Below are positions 21,332-24,805 of a stretch of 24,805 bases of DNA, in pieces (positions within the stretch are counted from its first letter, which is position 1; each line of letters opens with the position of its first letter). The notes beneath the pieces were generated by a model that searched no databases, was not told where the DNA came from, and saw only the letters and a list, made by a program, of their open reading frames with translations. The translations under genes were made by a program, and so were the position numbers. The stretch lies in assembly GCA_964590075.1 (NCBI GenBank), contig CAZPXS010000010.1:1-24805 (forward strand). The letters run 5' to 3'. Source of the stretch: JAGDVO01 sp964590075 [NCBI: uncultured Aquificales bacterium]. GTDB lineage: Bacteria; Thermosulfidibacterota; Thermosulfidibacteria; Thermosulfidibacterales.

Positions 21332-21563
21332 AATTGAGCTTGCGGTTGTGGTTATAAGCCTGATAGCAGGTATGTATCTTGTGGGAGTTTTCTGGGGGCT
21401 TGTGGGGGTGATGTTAAGTCTTTTGTTAAGCCTTGCTTTAAGAAGGCTCTTTAGCGTAAATACAAATACAGAGGAAAGGCATGAAGAGCTTGACTTTGAT
21501 ACTATCAGGTATTCGGAGGTGAAAGATGAAGTGGAAAGATTTATCTTTGGAAGAGAAGGTTGA
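21300..21563 (+). CDS. Small two-helix membrane protein, possible anchor of ATPase B
   Basis: An 87-residue protein from ATG 21300, 32 bases inside the end of the ATPase gene. Two hydrophobic helices (about residues 12-28, LAVVVISLIAGMYLVG, and 30-47, FWGLVGVMLSLLLSLAL) are followed by a soluble acidic C-terminus ending VERFIFGREG. Its size, order and two helices are what the soluble coupling ATPase upstream lacks. I therefore infer a split membrane domain, though no homology proves it. A promoter-like motif occurs within it at 21452. Confidence 0.55.
   Translation: MRTLNSLKAYKIELAVVVISLIAGMYLVGVFWGLVGVMLSLLLSLALRRLFSVNTNTEERHEELDFDTIRYSEVKDEVERFIFGREG
21452..21462 (+). promoter_or_regulatory. 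Possible internal TAGCGTA motif
   Basis: TAGCGTAAATA inside the coding region of the two-helix protein. It matches the core but not the spacing rule; the next candidate starts are at 21481 and 21526. It may be a coincidence of coding sequence. Confidence 0.25.
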
Positions 21564-21705
21564 AGAGTTATACAAAATGCAGGAACAAACTTTATTACTT
21601 CTATTTGACCTGGTGCTTGCCTTGAGCGACAGCATTGAGGAAGTGAAAAAGTCAATAATGAGTGAGTATGACAGGATAGGACAGTATCTTTTTGATGAGA
21701 AATGA
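21526..21705 (+). CDS. 59-residue helical protein
   Basis: ATG 21526 follows GGAGGTG (21515-21521), a strong ribosome binding site, and runs to TGA 21703-21705. It overlaps the gene before it by 38 bases and the ATG of the next gene by 4 (ATGA). The sequence begins MKWKDLSLEEKVEELYKM and is amphipathic and acidic, with the repeated Leu pattern of a coiled coil. No signal or membrane segment. The tight coupling on both sides and the good ribosome binding site support it as a real gene. Confidence 0.55.
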   Translation: MKWKDLSLEEKVEELYKMQEQTLLLLFDLVLALSDSIEEVKKSIMSEYDRIGQYLFDEK

Positions 21706-22631
21706 GGAAAACCTTGTTGTTTCTGACACTGCTGAGTGTGGTAGCTTTCGGTCAAGAGCCTGTGGAAAAAACAAAGGAAAGCGGGGGTGAGAGTAGAAAA
21801 AGCAGGGAAAGGGGCGTCAGGGAAAGTGTGAAAAGGGATATTTCAGAGGCTCTGAGGGATTTAAGAGAAAAAAGGTTTTCACTGAGTGCAAGTGTAAGCC
21901 AGTTTTTCTATCCTGAGCTTATCAAAAATCTCAATCTGGAGATAGACCATGACAGGCTTTACACACTGAAGATTAAAGACAGAGGGTATGTCTATAGTAC
22001 CACTGCTGAGTATCTGAAACAGGCAAGCACTGCAAGAATGGAAGGAGCAGGCGTGATTAATGAGGAGTATGCAAAGGAACTTATCAGGGTATTTAAAGCA
22101 AGCGGGGAGTATCTATCGCAGGTTATAAAGGGTCTTGAGAATGTGAATATGGGAGTAGAGGACATTGAGGACTTTGTAAAGCATGTGGATTATCAGAAAA
22201 TCATGGAGCTTGCAAAAAATGAAAGGGTAGAAGGCGGGTGCAGGATGTGGGGGGAGCTGTATGTGGTGGCTTGTGGTGGGTGTGTGCTTGATATGAGAAT
22301 GACTACAGGTATACCAGAACTTTACTGTCAGGGGAAGGGTATTTTTACGAAGGACAGTCTCAATGGCTACAATGCGGTTTTTATATTCTCTAAAGCAGGC
22401 TCTTTAGAGAAAGCACTGAGCAAGGTAGCAAGCTACGAGGAGTATAAAGCATTTGTGGATGTTGTGAGTTCATATACAAGAAATGTGGCAAGGAATGTAA
22501 GTATAGCACTTGCGGGGGAGATAAAAAATAAGGTGCTTGAAAATATAGCAAAAGGAAAGGATATAGGCGTAGCGGTGAATATGATGAAGAAGGGAGAAGA
22601 CCCGTGGCGGGTATTGAAAGCATTGAGATAA
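21702..22631 (+). CDS. Exported protein with a Cys cluster (309 residues)
   Basis: ATG 21702 overlaps the preceding stop. MRKTLLFLTLLSVVAFGQEP is a signal peptide with cleavage near FG-QE. A very charged linker (KESGGESRKSRERG) is followed by a helical body. A Cys cluster at the middle (GGCRMWGEL, VVACGGCVL, LYCQGKG) is likely disulfide-bonded. No family is recognised. The style (FGQ cleavage, charged linker, Cys block) resembles the exported protein at 7902, so they may be parts of the same envelope apparatus. The 3' end overlaps the next gene by 28 bases. Confidence 0.65.
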   Translation: MRKTLLFLTLLSVVAFGQEPVEKTKESGGESRKSRERGVRESVKRDISEALRDLREKRFSLSASVSQFFYPELIKNLNLEIDHDRLYTLKIKDRGYVYSTTAEYLKQASTARMEGAGVINEEYAKELIRVFKASGEYLSQVIKGLENVNMGVEDIEDFVKHVDYQKIMELAKNERVEGGCRMWGELYVVACGGCVLDMRMTTGIPELYCQGKGIFTKDSLNGYNAVFIFSKAGSLEKALSKVASYEEYKAFVDVVSSYTRNVARNVSIALAGEIKNKVLENIAKGKDIGVAVNMMKKGEDPWRVLKALR

Positions 22632-23743
22632 GATTTTGCAGGCTTACAAAATTTCACCTTTTCAGGTGTCAGCTCAAAAGGTGTGGGTTAGACCCTGAGA
22701 AAATTGACTACAAAAATATTGAGAAAAGAGCTTTGGCGAGGGAGTGTATAAAGCGGTTATACACTTCGCAGGAGTGGAAAGAAAGAGGGGGAGATTATTT
22801 CAAGCTCTTTGCAAGAACAGAACTTCAGAGGCGTAGAAGGAAGAAAGAAAAAGAGCTGTTGGAAAGTGTAAGAAGAAAGAGGATATACGGACGTAATAAA
22901 AAGCTCTCATGGGAGCAGATATGGGAGTTATTACATAACGGAGAAAAGACAGGTATAAGAACCTTTATAGGAGAGGGAGCTTGGAAGCTAAGACGGAGGC
23001 GGTGGGGAGTGTCAGGGGAGCTTATCCTGTCTATGTCAAAAGAGGAGTTTAAAGACTTCATAACCACAAAAATGCTTGAGAAAAGGCTTGGAAAGGACTG
23101 GAAAGAGATACTCTATGAGGTATGGTTTAAAGCAGAGTATAGCTTAAGCAGGGCAGAGTGTCTTTTACACGAGTTGGAGATTAAGAAAAGGGAGTGGCTT
23201 GGAGTTAGCTTTGAGGAGTTTATAAGCCTCATTAAAGACAGGCTATGGGAAAAAGACAGAGGGGAGCTTAGCAGAAGGGAAAAGTATGAGGCAGGCTACA
23301 GGAAAGAAAGAACACAGAGTTCAAAAAGGGTCATAGACAATGTAGAGGAGGCTGTGAGGCTTTTAAAAGAGGGTATTCCTGTAAGGCATGTGCTTTTACT
23401 TGTTAGCAAAAGGTTATATAACAACATCAGGAGCTATTTTGAAAGGGTGGATATTTCTAAAGAGGAACTTTTAAATTACCTCACAGAGATAGCAAAGCCA
23501 AGAGCGGAGATGTGGAAGACGGATAATGTAGATGTGCTTATTGAAATACTTGACAGGTATGGTGTGGGAATGACACTATTTAGAGCAGACAAGAGGCTAT
23601 ATGACAGGATAAAAGCTTACTTCAGACAAAAAGGTAAGAATTTAAAAGAAATTAGCAAAGAAGAGTTGATGGATTATTTAAAATATACCTATGCCAAGAG
23701 GAGAGGGCTATCTCAGGAAGAGGGGCAATGTATGGTATTTTGA
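22604..23743 (+). CDS. Basic helical-repeat protein, possible DNA-binding partner of the recombinase
   Basis: The 379-residue protein starts at GTG 22604, inside the preceding gene (ATG starts further down would remove a conserved-looking N-terminus). It is strongly basic (KLRRRRWGV, RRRRKKEKE) with no signal peptide. A repeated module of about 50 residues is visible. KRLYNNIRSYF plus SKEELLNYL (about 269-293) matches KRLYDRIKAYF plus SKEELMDYL (about 330-359). Weaker copies end at SKEEFKDFI (145-153) and SFEEFISLI (202-210). Repeated small helical units with basic residues suggest nucleic-acid binding. It overlaps the recombinase start by 53 bases, so the two are coupled. It could be a recombination directionality or regulatory factor, but no family is recognised. 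Confidence 0.6.
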   Translation: MAGIESIEIRFCRLTKFHLFRCQLKRCGLDPEKIDYKNIEKRALARECIKRLYTSQEWKERGGDYFKLFARTELQRRRRKKEKELLESVRRKRIYGRNKKLSWEQIWELLHNGEKTGIRTFIGEGAWKLRRRRWGVSGELILSMSKEEFKDFITTKMLEKRLGKDWKEILYEVWFKAEYSLSRAECLLHELEIKKREWLGVSFEEFISLIKDRLWEKDRGELSRREKYEAGYRKERTQSSKRVIDNVEEAVRLLKEGIPVRHVLLLVSKRLYNNIRSYFERVDISKEELLNYLTEIAKPRAEMWKTDNVDVLIEILDRYGVGMTLFRADKRLYDRIKAYFRQKGKNLKEISKEELMDYLKYTYAKRRGLSQEEGQCMVF

Positions 23744-24764
23744 GTTTATGTATCATGGCAGGCGGTATTATCACAGGATAGGGGCAGTATCTAAAACAAC
23801 CGCTAAGGAGATAGCCAGTGATTTAAGGGCTAAGATAATTCGGGGGGAGTATTTGCCACCTAAGGAAGAGAACCTCACCTTTAAGGAAATGGCAAAGGCT
23901 TATCTTGAGTGGTATTTGAGAACCTCACAGGCGGGGGAGCATGCCAAGAAAGAGCATGAGAGGAAAGTTAGTCTTCTTGTGGATTTCTTTAAAGACATGC
24001 CAGCACACAGGATAAGCACTTTCACTATAGAGCAGTATAAGAGGCATAGAGAGGAAAACTCAAAGGCAAGTCCTGTAAGCATTGACAAAGAGCTTGCCAC
24101 TTTGAGGGCTATCTTCAGAAAGGCGAAGGAGCTGGGGCTTTACAGAGGGGATATCCCCAAAATCCCTTTCTACAGGGCTAAGGCTAAGGAAATAGTGAGG
24201 TTCTTAACTCCAGAAGAAGCACAGAGGCTACTAAATGCCTGTCCTCTGCACCTCAGAAGAATAGTCTTTTTTGCACTCAATACGGGTTGCAGGGCAGGGG
24301 AAATTCTTAACCTGAGGTGGGAGCAGGTAGATTTCAGGTCAGGCACTATCCAGATGGAAGCAAGCTTTACCAAGTCCAAAAGAAAATACACGATTAGCAT
24401 GAACTCCGCAGTAAGAGAGCTTTTAGAGGAGATTAGAAAAGAGCAGGAAGAAAAAGGCATAACTCATGGCTATGTTTTTACAAACTCATGGGGCAAGCCT
24501 TACAAACAGCAGGGCTACAGAAGAGCTTTTCAGAATGCTCTGGAAGAGGCAGGACTTAAGGACTTTAGATTTCATGACCTCAGGCATACCTTTGCCTCCT
24601 GGGTGGCTCTAAAAAGCAAAGACATATATCTCGTCAAAGAACTCCTGCACCATGAGTCAGTAGAAACCACTAAAAGATACGCACACCTCACTGAGGACTA
24701 TAAACTCCAGACCTTAGAAGAGATTTCGGAAATATTTCGGCAAAACAAGGAAAATATATCATGA
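23691..24764 (+). CDS. Tyrosine recombinase (integrase)
   Basis: Catalyses site-specific integration or excision through a Tyr-DNA intermediate. The 357 residues begin at ATG 23691. An arm-binding-like N-terminus (GYLRKRGNVWYFEF) is followed by a SAM-like core-binding domain (about 60-150) and the catalytic domain. Active-site residues: R201 in TGCRAGE, HDLRH with H295 and R298, H321 in LLHHES and Y330 in TKRYAHL. K228 or K230 in the TKSKRK hairpin is the likely catalytic Lys. All are present, so the enzyme should be active. It is the last gene in the window and overlaps the basic repeat protein, suggesting one transcript. The attachment site is expected nearby, but only 41 bases follow. Confidence 0.95.
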   Translation: MPRGEGYLRKRGNVWYFEFMYHGRRYYHRIGAVSKTTAKEIASDLRAKIIRGEYLPPKEENLTFKEMAKAYLEWYLRTSQAGEHAKKEHERKVSLLVDFFKDMPAHRISTFTIEQYKRHREENSKASPVSIDKELATLRAIFRKAKELGLYRGDIPKIPFYRAKAKEIVRFLTPEEAQRLLNACPLHLRRIVFFALNTGCRAGEILNLRWEQVDFRSGTIQMEASFTKSKRKYTISMNSAVRELLEEIRKEQEEKGITHGYVFTNSWGKPYKQQGYRRAFQNALEEAGLKDFRFHDLRHTFASWVALKSKDIYLVKELLHHESVETTKRYAHLTEDYKLQTLEEISEIFRQNKENIS

Positions 24765-24805
24765 ACAGCTTGAAATACATGGTTTTTAATAATAAGCTTT
24801 CCTGC
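24765..24805. other. Short non-coding end, possible start of the att region
   Basis: After the recombinase stop the sequence is AT-rich, with a weak inverted repeat AGCTT/AAGCT (24769-24773 and 24795-24799). No repeat with the left end of the window is visible, so an attachment site cannot be confirmed. Confidence 0.2.

Larger units (their letters stand above)
1..24805. mobile_element. Putative integrated conjugative/mobilizable element (window lies inside it)
   Basis: The window combines a complete tyrosine recombinase at the right end, a MOBH/TraI_2-like HD relaxase, two conjugation-type P-loop ATPases, a ribbon-helix-helix regulator, replication accessory genes and many unknown exported or membrane proteins, almost all in one direction. 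The same promoter-like motif is spread from 698 to 21462, which suggests a single regulatory unit. No attachment-site duplication or tRNA is visible, so the ends are not defined. The left end continues into an upstream gene. A plasmid carrying its own recombinase is an alternative. Confidence 0.6.

Noticed and set aside
21452-21462. Firm promoter call inside the two-helix gene
   Set aside because: It lies in coding sequence, ends differently and lacks the spacing to a start codon seen for the other copies.
24765-24805. tRNA gene or att core after the integrase
   Set aside because: Only 41 bases remain, no cloverleaf can be formed, and no matching repeat was seen at the left end.

Overview
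The window reads as one arm of an integrated mobile element, probably a MOBH-type conjugative or mobilizable element, in a thermophilic Gram-negative bacterium. An Aquificales (Hydrogenobacter/Thermocrinis-like) host is my best guess. The grounds are moderate GC, Arg codons almost all AGA/AGG, frequent ATA for Ile, Lys/Glu-rich proteins, and an outer-membrane usher with a periplasmic chaperone. The host is inferred from composition and protein character, not from a database match. All genes but one are on the + strand, tightly packed and often overlapping. A complete tyrosine recombinase lies at the right end.

Layout. (1) 1-3801, replication/repair-like module: the tail of an upstream gene, a helical protein with an SSB-like acidic tail, a C-rich G-poor tract with a hairpin, a DnaN sliding clamp whose frame is broken at an A9 tract, a decayed UvrD-like helicase, a small unknown and an EAL protein. 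(2) 3793-5695: a ribbon-helix-helix protein on the minus strand, a repeat-rich divergent intergenic region (possible operator or oriT), a small helical protein and a short MOBH/TraI_2-type HD relaxase. (3) 5714-10503: a 34-codon membrane peptide, a calcineurin-like phosphoesterase and three large exported proteins of unknown function. (4) 10524-12191: a HEAGH-motif, beta-barrel-like gene interrupted by one in-frame TGA, a small secreted protein and an unknown. (5) 12235-15767: a compact chaperone-usher pilus locus (two spore-coat-U pilins, a short usher, a chaperone). (6) 15771-22631: two distinct conjugation-type ATPases and a run of small membrane, coiled-coil and exported proteins. (7) 22604-24764: a basic repeat protein overlapping a tyrosine recombinase.

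The most striking non-coding signal is a motif, TAGCGTA followed by A/T-rich bases and usually C. It occurs 13 times, nearly always immediately upstream of a gene. In ten cases its TAWWWC part ends 6-10 bases before an ATG or GTG that has no Shine-Dalgarno sequence. This looks like an element-wide promoter family producing leaderless or nearly leaderless mRNAs. In four cases the TAG of the motif is also the stop codon of the gene before it.

How the parts may work together (inference): the recombinase moves the element in and out of the chromosome, the HD relaxase and the two ATPases handle DNA transfer, and the pilus and exported proteins act at the cell surface. The clamp, helicase and SSB-tail protein would support replication. 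I see no recognisable VirB4/TraC, TraB, TraK or TraG-type transfer gene, so the transfer apparatus is either outside the window or made of unrecognised parts. Three genes carry single frame-breaking lesions (A9 run, AG repeat, TGA), so decay, recoding and assembly error all need to be weighed.
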